Below, piece by piece: positions 19,145 through 29,038 of a stretch of DNA of 64,000 nt (the stretch's first letter is position 1; each line of letters begins with the position of its first letter). Location: the NCBI GenBank assembly GCA_025800365.1, contig JAOXRT010000083.1, positions 1 through 64,000 of the forward strand, given 5' to 3'. A program made the translations under genes and the position numbers. The DNA is from Cellvibrionaceae bacterium (GTDB lineage: Bacteria > Pseudomonadota > Gammaproteobacteria > Pseudomonadales > Cellvibrionaceae). Under the pieces are notes generated by a model. The model had not been told where the DNA came from. It saw only the letters and a list, made by a program, of their open reading frames with translations, and ran no database searches.

Positions 19145-19579
19145 TTAATCGACTAAAAAGTGAGCTCGAGCGGTAGCCACACTCTCATCACGGGTTTTAT
19201 GCCAGCAATTTACCGAAACATTCACCAGTTTACGCCCTTGGCGAACAACGGTGCACAGCGCATAAAGGGGCTCAAGCCTGCCAGGGCGCACATAATCCAC
19301 CGAGATATCAACCACTCTCGGGGTAACCTGCGTTGGTAAAGTCATCATGAGGTGTAAGCTGGCAGAGAGCTCCAAAAAGCCACCAATGGCCCCGCCATGT
19401 AGTGCTGGCAAGGTAGGATTGCCTACATTACCTTTGCTGGGTGGCAAAACAAAGAACAGCTCATCACCCATATTGTGGGTTTCGATGCCAAGTAGCTTGG
19501 CGTATGGAATTTGCTCAATAATTAATTCCGGCTTCCACTCTGCTCTGGCCTGTTCGCAGGCCTTAGAAATGGCACTCAT
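19145..19579 (-). CDS. PaaI/YbgC-type hotdog thioesterase (second of pair)
   Basis: Hotdog-fold acyl-CoA thioesterase-like protein of 144 residues. The helix motif LHGGAIGGFLELSASL (~58-73) is the PaaI-type signature, followed by VTPRVVDISVDYVRPG, the substrate strand. Its ATG at 19579 overlaps the TGA of the upstream thioesterase gene as ATGA, so the two are translationally coupled and may form a heteromer. Substrate unknown. Confidence 0.88.
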   Translation of the reverse strand: MSAISKACEQARAEWKPELIIEQIPYAKLLGIETHNMGDELFFVLPPSKGNVGNPTLPALHGGAIGGFLELSASLHLMMTLPTQVTPRVVDISVDYVRPGRLEPLYALCTVVRQGRKLVNVSVNCWHKTRDESVATARAHFLVD

Positions 19580-20079
19580 TCATCTATCTCCACAGCATCG
19601 AGGAAGGGTCTAAACTGTTCGCTTAAATTCTTCAAAACCTCATCATCTAAGCGAATAAAGTTAGCTATACAGTGGGCAACGGGGCGATCTTCCTGGCCTT
19701 TGGTGTAAGCACGTCCGCGGGCAAATAAGACACTTTGCGAGCTGCGATAAACATCAGCACGGGCATATATGTCCTGACCCGGCTCTGCCACTCCCATATA
19801 GTCGATACGAAGATCCATGGTTGGAGTCAAACCAATATCTTCTAAAACCGAGGCACAAGCCATACCACAGCATGTATCCAGCAAAGCGGTAATAGCACCA
19901 CCATGCACCACTCCGGTATCTGGGTTGCCGACTAGGCGCTCGCTATACGGTAGGCGCATTTCACAGGCACCCGTCTCCATATGGGTAAATTCCAAACCTA
20001 GCTGATGGAAGTGATCGCCTTTATTGGCAGTTACCATCAGCTTACTGAGCTTTTTAACTAAAACGATATCAACGGCCAT
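19576..20079 (-). CDS. PaaI family hotdog thioesterase (first of pair)
   Basis: Hotdog thioesterase-like protein of 167 residues from the ATG at 20079. A longer frame would have to start at TTG (20109), so ATG is preferred. The signature GVVHGGAITALLDTCCGMA (~79-97) contains the usual HGG and the acidic catalytic position; TPTMDLRIDYMGVA is the following strand. The C-terminus has an extension beyond the minimal fold. Overlaps its downstream paralogue by four bases (ATGA). Likely hydrolyses a CoA thioester in the cytosol; which one is unknown. Confidence 0.87.
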   Translation of the reverse strand: MAVDIVLVKKLSKLMVTANKGDHFHQLGLEFTHMETGACEMRLPYSERLVGNPDTGVVHGGAITALLDTCCGMACASVLEDIGLTPTMDLRIDYMGVAEPGQDIYARADVYRSSQSVLFARGRAYTKGQEDRPVAHCIANFIRLDDEVLKNLSEQFRPFLDAVEIDE

Positions 20080-20248
20080 AAGCCTAGTTATTCCTATTTT
20101 GGCGCTCAAGAGTTGAGGCAGCCGGGCTACCTTATTGTCGTATCAGAGTATAGCGAGTTTTATGCCCTAGCCCAAAATGACTTTTGGCACTGATTGCCGT
20201 TTTCTTAGCTTTGTAAACTGAGTCCATACTGAAAACGAGGCTAACAAT

Positions 20249-20737
20249 GTGGATATACTAAGCGGCACCCCAGTCTGGGTATTCCCTTTATTTGTACTAT
20301 TACTGATTTTCTCCGTTTGGCAAAGCCGAGCGAGAAGCGCAAATCTAAAACAGCTGGCGATACTGCCGTTGATTTTTATCTCTGTTTCGCTAGCTCGATT
20401 AGCTAACATCGATCATTTATTGAGCGCAAACTATCTGCTGACACTGCTTGCAGCTGCGGCTTTGTTCACAGCGATGAGAAGCACCAAGAAAATAACACGA
20501 GATGAAAACAGCTCAAAACTGCTGCTTGCAAAGGATTACCTAAGAGGGACGGGTATAATGTTAATCTTCTGCTGCCAATATTATTTGGCAGCGCGTCATG
20601 CCATTGTCGGGAGCGCCTTGAGTTTTAGCGAGTACACAATGATTAGCGCTGCACTCGCAATTGCCACCAGCCCGATGCTAAGTTCAGTTATAGCCGCTGC
20701 AATTTTGCAGCAAAGGACGCTAACGGCCCGCCTATAA
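20249..20737 (+). CDS. Small integral membrane protein, DUF6622-like
   Basis: Protein of 162 residues with four or five hydrophobic helices (for example VWVFPLFVLLLIFSVWQ at ~9-25, LAILPLIFISVSLARL, YLLTLLAAAALFTAM, GIMLIFCCQYYLAA). The N-terminal GTPVWVFPLFVLLL plus a following WQSRAR resembles the DUF6622 family; this match is by memory of the pattern and is tentative. Start is GTG at 20249 with CGAGG nine bases upstream; the overlapping ATG at 20247 is closed after four codons. Its last 6 bases overlap the convergent beta-lactamase gene. Confidence 0.7.
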   Translation: MDILSGTPVWVFPLFVLLLIFSVWQSRARSANLKQLAILPLIFISVSLARLANIDHLLSANYLLTLLAAAALFTAMRSTKKITRDENSSKLLLAKDYLRGTGIMLIFCCQYYLAARHAIVGSALSFSEYTMISAALAIATSPMLSSVIAAAILQQRTLTARL

Positions 20738-21574
20738 GAGCCCTATACGTCTAAGTTGAGAAATCAGCATAGTTTTGCGCGCGCCCTGTAAGGCTTTAAA
20801 ACTATTCGCTTCCATATTAAGGGCAAAATAGTAATTGGATTTCGCCGATTGCAGATAGCCAACATACCAACCTATATAGCGCCCTTTTCGAATTGGGCCG
20901 CCACCTGTTTTTGCAAACAGTTTAACGTCAGGCCCAAAAGCTCGAATAGCATCGGCAAAGCCTTTACTCTCTTCATCAAGATCAACTTCCATAATTCGAT
21001 TGAAGATTGTAAAGGTTTCGTCCTTCAGTGGCAGCTCGTGACGTGCCAAGCGTCTAAGAAAACACAGCTGCTCTACAGCGCTAATCTGTAGACTTCCGTT
21101 AAGCCAAAAGCTATCTAACCCAGAGCTTACATCACCATTCCCATAGTGTAGGCCTTGCAAGCGTGCACTCATCGAGTCTTTCCCGACATCAAGGGCTAAT
21201 TGACGATATAGCGGTAGCGCTGAAGCATGAAAGGCCTCACGAATACTCAATGGCGCTTGATACCAACTTTGGGGCCACCACTTCTCAATCGGATAGCGAC
21301 TCTGATTAAGATGCAGAGTGTGATTGGAGCTTTTGATGAGCCCTTCTTCTAAGGCAATGAGAGTATTCACAACCTTGAAGGTAGAGTATGGCGTGAAACG
21401 TTCCTCCGCTCTTTGGCGATTACTAAAGTGAAACTTACCATCAGCTTCACTTAGCAGCACAAAACTACAGGAATCATCGCAGGACTTATCAACCACTGAT
21501 GTTTCAGATATTGCTGCCTGTGAGCACAGGCCACATAGCAGAAGCAGAATTCCTATTAACTTAACTTGCAACAT
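20732..21574 (-). CDS. Class D (OXA-type) beta-lactamase
   Basis: Secreted serine hydrolase of 280 residues with a signal peptide (~1-21). Class D motifs are in order: STFK at 64-67 (nucleophile Ser64 and the Lys that is carboxylated), SAL at 118-120 where most enzymes have S-x-V, YGN at 144-146, FWL with Trp157 (which steadies the carboxylated Lys in OXA enzymes), and KTG at 222-224 followed by GWYVG. All catalytic residues are therefore present. Expected to hydrolyse penicillins; spectrum unknown. No mobile element, integron site or regulator is next to it, so it appears to be a resident chromosomal gene. Confidence 0.92.
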   Translation of the reverse strand: MLQVKLIGILLLLCGLCSQAAISETSVVDKSCDDSCSFVLLSEADGKFHFSNRQRAEERFTPYSTFKVVNTLIALEEGLIKSSNHTLHLNQSRYPIEKWWPQSWYQAPLSIREAFHASALPLYRQLALDVGKDSMSARLQGLHYGNGDVSSGLDSFWLNGSLQISAVEQLCFLRRLARHELPLKDETFTIFNRIMEVDLDEESKGFADAIRAFGPDVKLFAKTGGGPIRKGRYIGWYVGYLQSAKSNYYFALNMEANSFKALQGARKTMLISQLRRIGLL

Positions 21575-21738
21575 ATTGGATCATTACCATTACCGAACCA
21601 TGTACAGCGCTCTTCGCCTTAATTGATCAAGATAAACGAACTCTACCTTGTACTCGGATTATATGACACTACCATGAAGGACAATAGAGAAGGCATAGCA
21701 GCCAGGGAGTTGGTGAAGGAAAGACAAATGAAATTGTT

Positions 21739-21800
21739 GCTAGCTGCTAAAAGATCCTTAATACAGAAAGACAAAAATTAAGACAGGAAGAGCAGCTAGC
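21739..21800. repeat. 10-bp inverted repeat in the beta-lactamase/esterase gap
   Basis: GCTAGCTGCT (21739-21748) and AGCAGCTAGC (21791-21800) are exact inverted copies 42 bp apart. They lie in the ~327-bp gap between the beta-lactamase start and the esterase stop. Apart from a 35-codon frame at 21675 with no ribosome-binding site, I see nothing else in the gap. Confidence 0.4.
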
Positions 21801-21901
21801 GTTGAAGCCTTGCTCAAACCACGAGGTCCACCCCTATGGCCTGCAAAGCAAAACTTCAAGCAAAGCTGCAACTCAATTAACACAAGGGCACGATAGGCAA
21901 T

Positions 21902-22960
21902 CTACTTTGCCCCACAAAACTCGATTTTGCTATCCATCTGACATAATAAGGCTCGCATCCTCTCGCCACCTTGCTGGTAGTTGTTTGCCAATAAAAACTG
22001 AGCAATCTCTACCATTGGCTCGAGTGAGTGGCCTTGTTGTTTTACAAAGTAGTTTAGCACGGGCTGCAATTTGGCCTGCTTATCTGCTTCTTCAGAAATT
22101 GCATAGGAAGCCGCCAAACGCTGCAATGTCTCCATCGGTATATCTTCAGTAAAGCCATACTTCTCAAGCAGCCCATTATAGTGCGCTTGTAAACTTTCCA
22201 AACCTCCCTTCTTCACCTCTGTGCTTGGATTCCAAGCAGAGAAGCTCTTGCTCAAAGCAAAGCGAAGTGATGCATGGCGAGTGGTACTGTGACTTTCTTC
22301 TGGGAAGTGCTTAGAGTTGAAGGTGCCCTTAGGCAAAGCGGCTAACTTTTTCGATATTTCTTGGAAAGGACTCAACATATGCTCACCCTCATCAGCCATA
22401 GTCAAGGTCAATGGCGAGCGTCCACTGGCGTCAAACCCTTCTGCCATAATTAACTGATTCAAATAACCATCATCTAAGGAAGGGCTGAAAGCATAAAACC
22501 CATTAAATGCCTTACCATCATGCAGCCACATATCGACAGTAAAACGCCCAGCATTTGAATGGCCAGACAAAATACTAAAAGGCGCGGTACGGTAGTTATC
22601 CTTCACATAGGGTAACAACTCATTTAAGACAAATTGATAAAATGGACTTCGTTCTTCGCTTTCTGCAGGCTTAAGCTCTGGCCCTCGCCCCTCGATACCA
22701 ACCACTATAAAGTCTGGCATTAAGTTTTCTAACATTGATAGCGTTGCAACGGCTGGCAAAGTATCCCATTGGCCATGCAACACATAAATTACCGGGTAAG
22801 ATCTTTTACCGCTTGAATAAGATTCAGGAAGGCTAATTTGAATCGAACGTTTTTCAGCTAGCACTGTTGAGTCTATATCCACCCTTTGTGCATAACTTAA
22901 AGGCTCAGAGTGCCCTAAGCATGTCGACAGCGACAAACACAAAAACAGTAAATACTTCAT
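21902..22960 (-). CDS. Secreted esterase, EstD/Fes-type alpha/beta hydrolase
   Basis: Exported protein of 352 residues from the ATG at 22960; a GTG nine bases upstream is also open, but AGGTG six bases before the ATG fits better. Signal peptide ~1-18 (MKYLLFLCLSLSTCLGHS). The esterase domain (~20-245) has VIYVLHGQWD, the nucleophile elbow SGHSNAG (Ser135) and a likely catalytic His in EESHSTTRH, as in the ferri-enterobactin/S-formylglutathione esterase superfamily (PF00756). The last ~100 residues are helical and TPR-like. Substrate unknown. Single gene downstream of the fadA terminator. Confidence 0.85.
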   Translation of the reverse strand: MKYLLFLCLSLSTCLGHSEPLSYAQRVDIDSTVLAEKRSIQISLPESYSSGKRSYPVIYVLHGQWDTLPAVATLSMLENLMPDFIVVGIEGRGPELKPAESEERSPFYQFVLNELLPYVKDNYRTAPFSILSGHSNAGRFTVDMWLHDGKAFNGFYAFSPSLDDGYLNQLIMAEGFDASGRSPLTLTMADEGEHMLSPFQEISKKLAALPKGTFNSKHFPEESHSTTRHASLRFALSKSFSAWNPSTEVKKGGLESLQAHYNGLLEKYGFTEDIPMETLQRLAASYAISEEADKQAKLQPVLNYFVKQQGHSLEPMVEIAQFLLANNYQQGGERMRALLCQMDSKIEFCGAK

Positions 22961-23234
22961 ACATATCACCTATCCTAAAATTTAGATTATTGTTATTCGC
23001 AACTTAACGCTATCTTTGTGTAAGTTGTGGCGGGATTGGAAAATCATATTAAGAAGTAAGACTAGCTTGCCTAGTGACGCGATGCAATTAAGATGCCTTA
23101 GAAAACAGGCCCTTAATTTTTACAACTAACAGATTTTCACAAGGAAAGTCCAGAAAGCCGAGAAGGGGCTTCTGACGGACATTTGGCAACACGGTTAAAT
23201 GAATGAAGCCTGCACCAGCAAGCCAAATGGAAAT

Positions 23235-23265
23235 AAAAAAGGCGAGCATATAGCTCGCCTTTTTT
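23235..23265 (-). terminator. Intrinsic terminator after fadA
   Basis: GGCGAGC (23241-23247) and GCTCGCC (23253-23259) form a perfect stem with loop ATATA, flanked by six A residues on one side and six T on the other. It lies 16 bp beyond the fadA stop and would work in both directions. Confidence 0.88.
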
Positions 23266-23280
23266 ATCAAGAGTTTAATC

Positions 23281-24459
<1,179 letters not shown>

Positions 24460-24474
24460 TTAATCTCCTATTAT

Positions 24475-24536
24475 TTGGCAGGCTCTACCTGCCAATTGCT
24501 ATTCGGATTCAGGTCTTTTAAGCGTGGCTTAAAAGA
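24475..24536 (-). promoter_or_regulatory. Two intercistronic hairpins between fadB and fadA
   Basis: TCTTTTAAGC-gtg-GCTTAAAAGA (24514-24536) is a perfect 10-bp stem overlapping the fadB stop, and TTGGCAGG-ctcta-CCTGCCAA (24475-24495) is a perfect 8-bp stem just upstream of the fadA ribosome-binding site. Neither has a T-run in the direction of transcription, so mRNA processing or stability is more likely than termination. Confidence 0.55.
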
Positions 24537-26679
24537 AGGTTTCGCCATTTTTGGCCATTTCACGCAAACGCTCGGTCGCCTGATACATTTCACCAATCTC
24601 AGCGTATTTGTCAGCGCGAGCAACAAACTCAGCCACACCCATATCATCGATATAGTGCAATGCACCGCCACGGAATGGAGGGAAACCTACACCGTAAATT
24701 AGGGACATATCAACGTCGTTTGCACTGTCGGCAATGCCTTCTTCCAAACAGCGAACCGCTTCAAGACACATTGGAATCATCAAGCGATCAACAATGGTTT
24801 CGGCATCGAAATCCTGGCGCGCATCAACGTGATCAGCCAATAGATCCCAAACCGTTTCGTCAGCGACCTTCTTCTGGCGACCACGACGATCCAATTCATA
24901 CTTGTAGTAACCGGCATCGTTCTTCTGACCGTAGCGACCAGCTTCAAACAAAACTTCGGAAGCACTCTTATAGTCAGCTGACATACGAGTTGGGAAACCT
25001 TCACGCATAACCGCGCCTGCTTTCACACCTGTGTCGATACCAACAACATCACACAAATAAGCTGGGCCCATCGGCCAACCGAACTTCTCCATAACCTTAT
25101 CGATCTGAACAAAGTCAGCACCTTCCTTAACAAGGCCCATAAAGGCACCCATATAAGGGCTTAAGATACGGTTTACCAAGAAGCCTGGGCAGTCATTAAC
25201 AACAACTGGTTTTTTGCCCATCGCCAAGGCGTAAGCCACTGTACGAGCAACCGCTTCATCATTGGTTTTCTCACCACGAATCACTTCTACCAAGGGCATT
25301 TTGTGCACAGGGTTGAAGAAGTGCATACCACAAAAATCTTCTGGGCGTTTTAGCGCTTCAGCCAAGTAGCTAATAGAGATAGTTGAAGTGTTAGAAGTCA
25401 GTACAGCGCCTTCTTTCAACTTAGTTTCAGTTTCAGCCAATACGGCATGCTTAACCTGAGGGTTTTCTACAACCGCCTCAACAACGATGTCAGCTGTTTC
25501 CATACCTTCGTAACTAAGAGCAGGATCGATCGCATTTAAAACGCCAGCCATCTGCTCTGCCGTCATGCGACCACGCTTAACGCGAGTGGACAACAACTTA
25601 GTGGCTTCACTCAAACCTAGGTCGATACCTTCTTGAGCGATATCTTTCATAATAATTGGCGTGCCTTTAAGGGCTGACTGGTATGCGATACCGCCACCCA
25701 TAATACCAGCACCCAACACGGCCGCTTTTTCTACTTTAGCGGTAGATTTCTTGGCCCAGGTTTTACCGGTTTTAGCCAACTCTTGGTCACCCAAGAACAA
25801 GCCAACCAAGTTTTTCGCAACTTCGGTTTTCGCCAGTTTGGCAATACCTTTAGCTTCTTCCGCTAATGCACCATCACGATCCAATTTAGCGGCTTTTTGC
25901 ATAACCTTAATTGCAGTTACAGGTGCTGGGTAATGAGGACCCGCTTGACCGGCAACAAAAGCTTTAGAGGTTTCAAAGCTCATCATCATTTCGATGTCGT
26001 TCAACTGTAATGGCTGAAGCTTCTCTTGACGCTTGGCTTGGTAATCAAGTTTACCGGCAACCGCCTGCTCTAGCATGGCGATACCTACTTCTTTCAATTT
26101 AGCAGGCTCTACTACAGCATCTACAGCACCGGCTTTTAGTGCAGCATCTGCACGCTGTTCTTTACCAGAAGCGATCCACTCAATGGCATTATCAGCACCA
26201 ATAACGCGAGGCAAACGCACGGTACCACCAAAGCCAGGGATAATACCCAACTTAGTTTCTGGTAAACCGATCTTGGCTGCGGTCGACATCACACGGTAGT
26301 CGCAAGTTAATGCCATTTCTAAACCACCGCCCAATGCGAAACCGTTTACACAGGCAACACTTGGGAAAGGTAAGTCTTCGATAACATTGAAAACTGACTT
26401 ATTGGTTTCTAATACACCGGCAGCAATATTTTCTTCGGACTCAGAAAAGTTGTTACCAAATTCAGAAATATCTGCACCGACGATAAATACGTCTTTACCA
26501 CTGGTGACCAATAGGCCTTTTACATTATCTGCAGAACGTAAGGTTTCTGCAGCTTGACGCAACTCATCGGTGGTCAAGGCATTAAATTTATTAACTGAAT
26601 CGCCTTCGAGATTGAAATTCAACTCAGCAAACCCGTTATCTAGCTGGGTTACTGTTATGGCCTTTCCTGAAAAGATCAT
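24529..26679 (-). CDS. fadB: Fatty-acid oxidation multifunctional enzyme FadB
   Basis: Alpha subunit of the beta-oxidation complex, 716 residues. The N-terminal enoyl-CoA hydratase/isomerase domain (~1-190) has [27 protein letters not shown] and [20 protein letters not shown]. The C-terminal 3-hydroxyacyl-CoA dehydrogenase (~310-716) has the NAD motif [30 protein letters not shown] with the catalytic His, and PGFLVNRIL. It hydrates enoyl-CoA and oxidises hydroxyacyl-CoA; FadA completes the cycle. ATG at 26679. The 358-bp region upstream separates it from the divergent SDR gene and must hold the fad promoter, but I see no clear operator there. Confidence 0.97.
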   Translation of the reverse strand: MIFSGKAITVTQLDNGFAELNFNLEGDSVNKFNALTTDELRQAAETLRSADNVKGLLVTSGKDVFIVGADISEFGNNFSESEENIAAGVLETNKSVFNVIEDLPFPSVACVNGFALGGGLEMALTCDYRVMSTAAKIGLPETKLGIIPGFGGTVRLPRVIGADNAIEWIASGKEQRADAALKAGAVDAVVEPAKLKEVGIAMLEQAVAGKLDYQAKRQEKLQPLQLNDIEMMMSFETSKAFVAGQAGPHYPAPVTAIKVMQKAAKLDRDGALAEEAKGIAKLAKTEVAKNLVGLFLGDQELAKTGKTWAKKSTAKVEKAAVLGAGIMGGGIAYQSALKGTPIIMKDIAQEGIDLGLSEATKLLSTRVKRGRMTAEQMAGVLNAIDPALSYEGMETADIVVEAVVENPQVKHAVLAETETKLKEGAVLTSNTSTISISYLAEALKRPEDFCGMHFFNPVHKMPLVEVIRGEKTNDEAVARTVAYALAMGKKPVVVNDCPGFLVNRILSPYMGAFMGLVKEGADFVQIDKVMEKFGWPMGPAYLCDVVGIDTGVKAGAVMREGFPTRMSADYKSASEVLFEAGRYGQKNDAGYYKYELDRRGRQKKVADETVWDLLADHVDARQDFDAETIVDRLMIPMCLEAVRCLEEGIADSANDVDMSLIYGVGFPPFRGGALHYIDDMGVAEFVARADKYAEIGEMYQATERLREMAKNGETFF

Positions 26680-27037
26680 CTATCAGCCTCACTTTGTGAA
26701 TGGAATAAAGTTTGAACACTTTTGGCGCCTAAAGGCACGCTACGCGCCCAACTTTAGGGTGTAACAAGGTTAAGGATTCGCCCAAAAACGGCCAATGGTA
26801 AATCCGACCACATTGCCTGACATAAAAGCGCCCAGTATTTAGCCTTGGGAATCATTGCAAGTAATAATACACCCCACAACTATCATCCCTGTGAATCATT
26901 TACCATTCAGCATGATATGTTGGGAATAGGCAAAGCCTGTGACATGCTAAAGCCCACTATTTACCATCATATTAGGCTGTTAGCAGCCCAAAATGACATA
27001 ACCTTTGAACTAAAATAATAAAGCGACTGAGAACACC

Positions 27038-27847
27038 ATGAAGCTAAACGATAAAATCATCGTCATTACCGGCGCAGCCAACGGAATTGGTAAGGCCCTA
27101 GCTCAACGATTCGCCCAAGAATCGCCAAAGCGATTGATCCTTGCGGACATTGATGGCGATAGTCTAAACACCATCTGCCAGGACCTGCCAATGGCCGAGG
27201 CCAAAGTTTGTGACATCGGCACCGAGGAAGGTGTAAAAGAACTGGTGAACAGCACCCTAAGTGACCACGGACATATCGATCTATTCTGCGGTAACGCGGG
27301 CATTTTGCGCCTCGGTGGCGTAAATACCAGCGAAAGTGACTTTCAAAAAGTATGGGATATTAACGTGCAATCCCATATCTGGGCTGCCAGAGCCGCCCTG
27401 CCTAGTATGCTAGAGCGCGGTAGTGGTTACTTTTTAATCACCGCATCTGCTGCTGGATTACTTACCCAGCTTGGCTCACTAAGCTACTCGGTCAGCAAAC
27501 ATGCCGCGCTTTCCATTGCTGAATGGCTAGCGGTAACCCACGGTCACCAAGGCATCAAAGTTTCAGCTCTATGCCCCCAAGCCGTTGAATCCAATATGAC
27601 CGCCGGCACCGATGGCAGTGTCGCGGGAATTGATGGCATGTTGCCTGCCGAAACTGTCGCTGATTGCGTGCTTGAAGGCATAGACAGTGAAGAATTCTTA
27701 ATCTTGCCGCACCCTAACGTTAAGCAGTATTTTCAAAATAAAGCCAATGACTACGGCCGCTGGCTAGGCGGCATGCAGAAATTGCAACAGCAATTTGCGG
27801 CACTCATGCCCGAAAACGTGCTCGATGGCAGTCAGGACTTAAAATAA
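27038..27847 (+). CDS. Short-chain dehydrogenase/reductase
   Basis: NAD(P)-dependent SDR of 269 residues. The dinucleotide motif ITGAANGIGKA is at ~10-20, CGNAGIL gives the NAG motif near 87, the catalytic Ser is in LITASAAGL and Tyr/Lys are in SYSVSKHAAL (~151-160). Asp after the second strand (ADID) suggests a preference for NAD. Substrate not predictable. Followed after 13 bp by a metallo-beta-lactamase-fold gene, and divergent from fadBA, which hints at a role in acyl or alcohol catabolism, an inference only. Confidence 0.88.
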   Translation: MKLNDKIIVITGAANGIGKALAQRFAQESPKRLILADIDGDSLNTICQDLPMAEAKVCDIGTEEGVKELVNSTLSDHGHIDLFCGNAGILRLGGVNTSESDFQKVWDINVQSHIWAARAALPSMLERGSGYFLITASAAGLLTQLGSLSYSVSKHAALSIAEWLAVTHGHQGIKVSALCPQAVESNMTAGTDGSVAGIDGMLPAETVADCVLEGIDSEEFLILPHPNVKQYFQNKANDYGRWLGGMQKLQQQFAALMPENVLDGSQDLK

Positions 27848-27860
27848 AAGGGTTTTCAAG

Positions 27861-28802
27861 ATGGCGAATGTATTAGCGACAGAGCACCTAGGCTATGGCG
27901 TATACTGCATTGATACCGGTATGGGGCGCCCAGGGCTAGCCAGCTGCTATTTAATCGTAGACGGTGATGAAGCAGCCCTTGTTGAAACCGGCACACATCT
28001 GTGTGCCCCCACCATCATTGCGGCAATTAAGGAGCTGGGAGTTGAGTTAACACAGTTACGTTACATTATCCCCACCCATGTGCACCTAGACCACGCAGGT
28101 GGTGCAGGAACCTTAATGGCACAGTGCCCCAATGCCACGCTATTAATTCACCCTCGCGGTGAAAGGCATATGGTTGAGCCTGATAAACTAAAAAATGCCA
28201 CCATTGCGGTATACGGCGAAGAAATATTTGCCGCCACTTACGGTGACCTCATTGCAGTACCAGCAGATCGAGTCATTAGCGTTAATGATGGCGAGTCCCA
28301 CACACTTGGCCAACGAAAGCTCACCTTCTTAGATACCCCTGGGCATGCACGTCATCATTTTTGTATTTATGATGCTGAAAGTCGTGGGATTTTTAGCGGG
28401 GATACTTTTGGTGTTTCCTACCCAGCGCTCAATCAAAGCTGCGATGGAAATTTTATTTTCCCTCCTAGCACGCCAGTACATTTTGATCCTCCGGTATGGA
28501 AACAGAGTGTCGAGCGATTAATGTCATTGCAGGCCGAAAGAGTTTATCTCACTCACTATGGTATGGTTGAGCAGCTAGACAAACTCGCTGAAGATTTAAT
28601 CGCTCAAATCGACTGCTATGCTGAATATGCCGAACAGCGAAGCGAAGCGCTGGAGAAAATAGAAACTGACATCTGCGAAGACAGCATCAGTAGATTGCGG
28701 GCATTAAACTGCCAGTTAAGCGATCAAGACATTCTTAGCATTATTGGCCTGGATCAAAAGATTAACGCCCAAGGTCTGGCCCATTGGGTTACGAGTCGTT
28801 AA
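27861..28802 (+). CDS. Metallo-beta-lactamase-fold hydrolase
   Basis: Protein of 313 residues. The zinc motif is THVHLDHAGG (~residues 72-81, HxHxDH), the third His is near DTPGHARHH, the bridging Asp is in FSGDTFG, and the last His is in YLTHYGMV. All metal ligands of a two-zinc glyoxalase-II-like site are therefore present. The C-terminal ~70 residues are helical and acidic. Probably hydrolyses a thioester, lactone or similar in the cytosol. Co-transcribed with the SDR gene 13 bp upstream; ends at a strong hairpin (28819). Confidence 0.87.
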   Translation: MANVLATEHLGYGVYCIDTGMGRPGLASCYLIVDGDEAALVETGTHLCAPTIIAAIKELGVELTQLRYIIPTHVHLDHAGGAGTLMAQCPNATLLIHPRGERHMVEPDKLKNATIAVYGEEIFAATYGDLIAVPADRVISVNDGESHTLGQRKLTFLDTPGHARHHFCIYDAESRGIFSGDTFGVSYPALNQSCDGNFIFPPSTPVHFDPPVWKQSVERLMSLQAERVYLTHYGMVEQLDKLAEDLIAQIDCYAEYAEQRSEALEKIETDICEDSISRLRALNCQLSDQDILSIIGLDQKINAQGLAHWVTSR

Positions 28803-28818
28803 AACTATTCCACTTCTA

Positions 28819-28845
28819 GCTAGCGGAGCTTTACTCTCCGCTAGC
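28819..28845 (+). terminator. Hairpin after the SDR/MBL-fold pair
   Basis: GCTAGCGGAG (28819-28828) pairs perfectly with CTCCGCTAGC (28836-28845), loop of 7 nt, starting 16 bp after the stop codon. No clear T-run follows. Confidence 0.65.
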
Positions 28846-29038
28846 ACTCTTCACTTCCTGCAATAATCTTTGGCAATTCACTCAAGTACTCTTCATTGCG
28901 CCGATATATGCAATGCGTCCATTTACCAATCAGCAGACGCATTACAGTTTAAATAAAACTGTCATATTAATGTTGGATGCTAACGAGCCGGCAGGATGCC
29001 ATCTGGTAGCAAGAAGCTATTTGATGTGAGTTAACAAT

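Noticed and set aside
18985-19176. 63-residue plus-strand frame upstream of htpG
   Set aside because: It runs through the sigma-32 promoter and the htpG ribosome-binding region; Lys/Arg-rich noise.
21675-21782. 35-codon basic frame in the beta-lactamase/esterase gap
   Set aside because: No ribosome-binding site and low-complexity Lys/Arg-rich composition in AT-rich DNA.
23088-23270. 60-residue frame with a hydrophobic N-terminus
   Set aside because: It starts at TTG inside the fadA terminator stem and has no ribosome-binding site.
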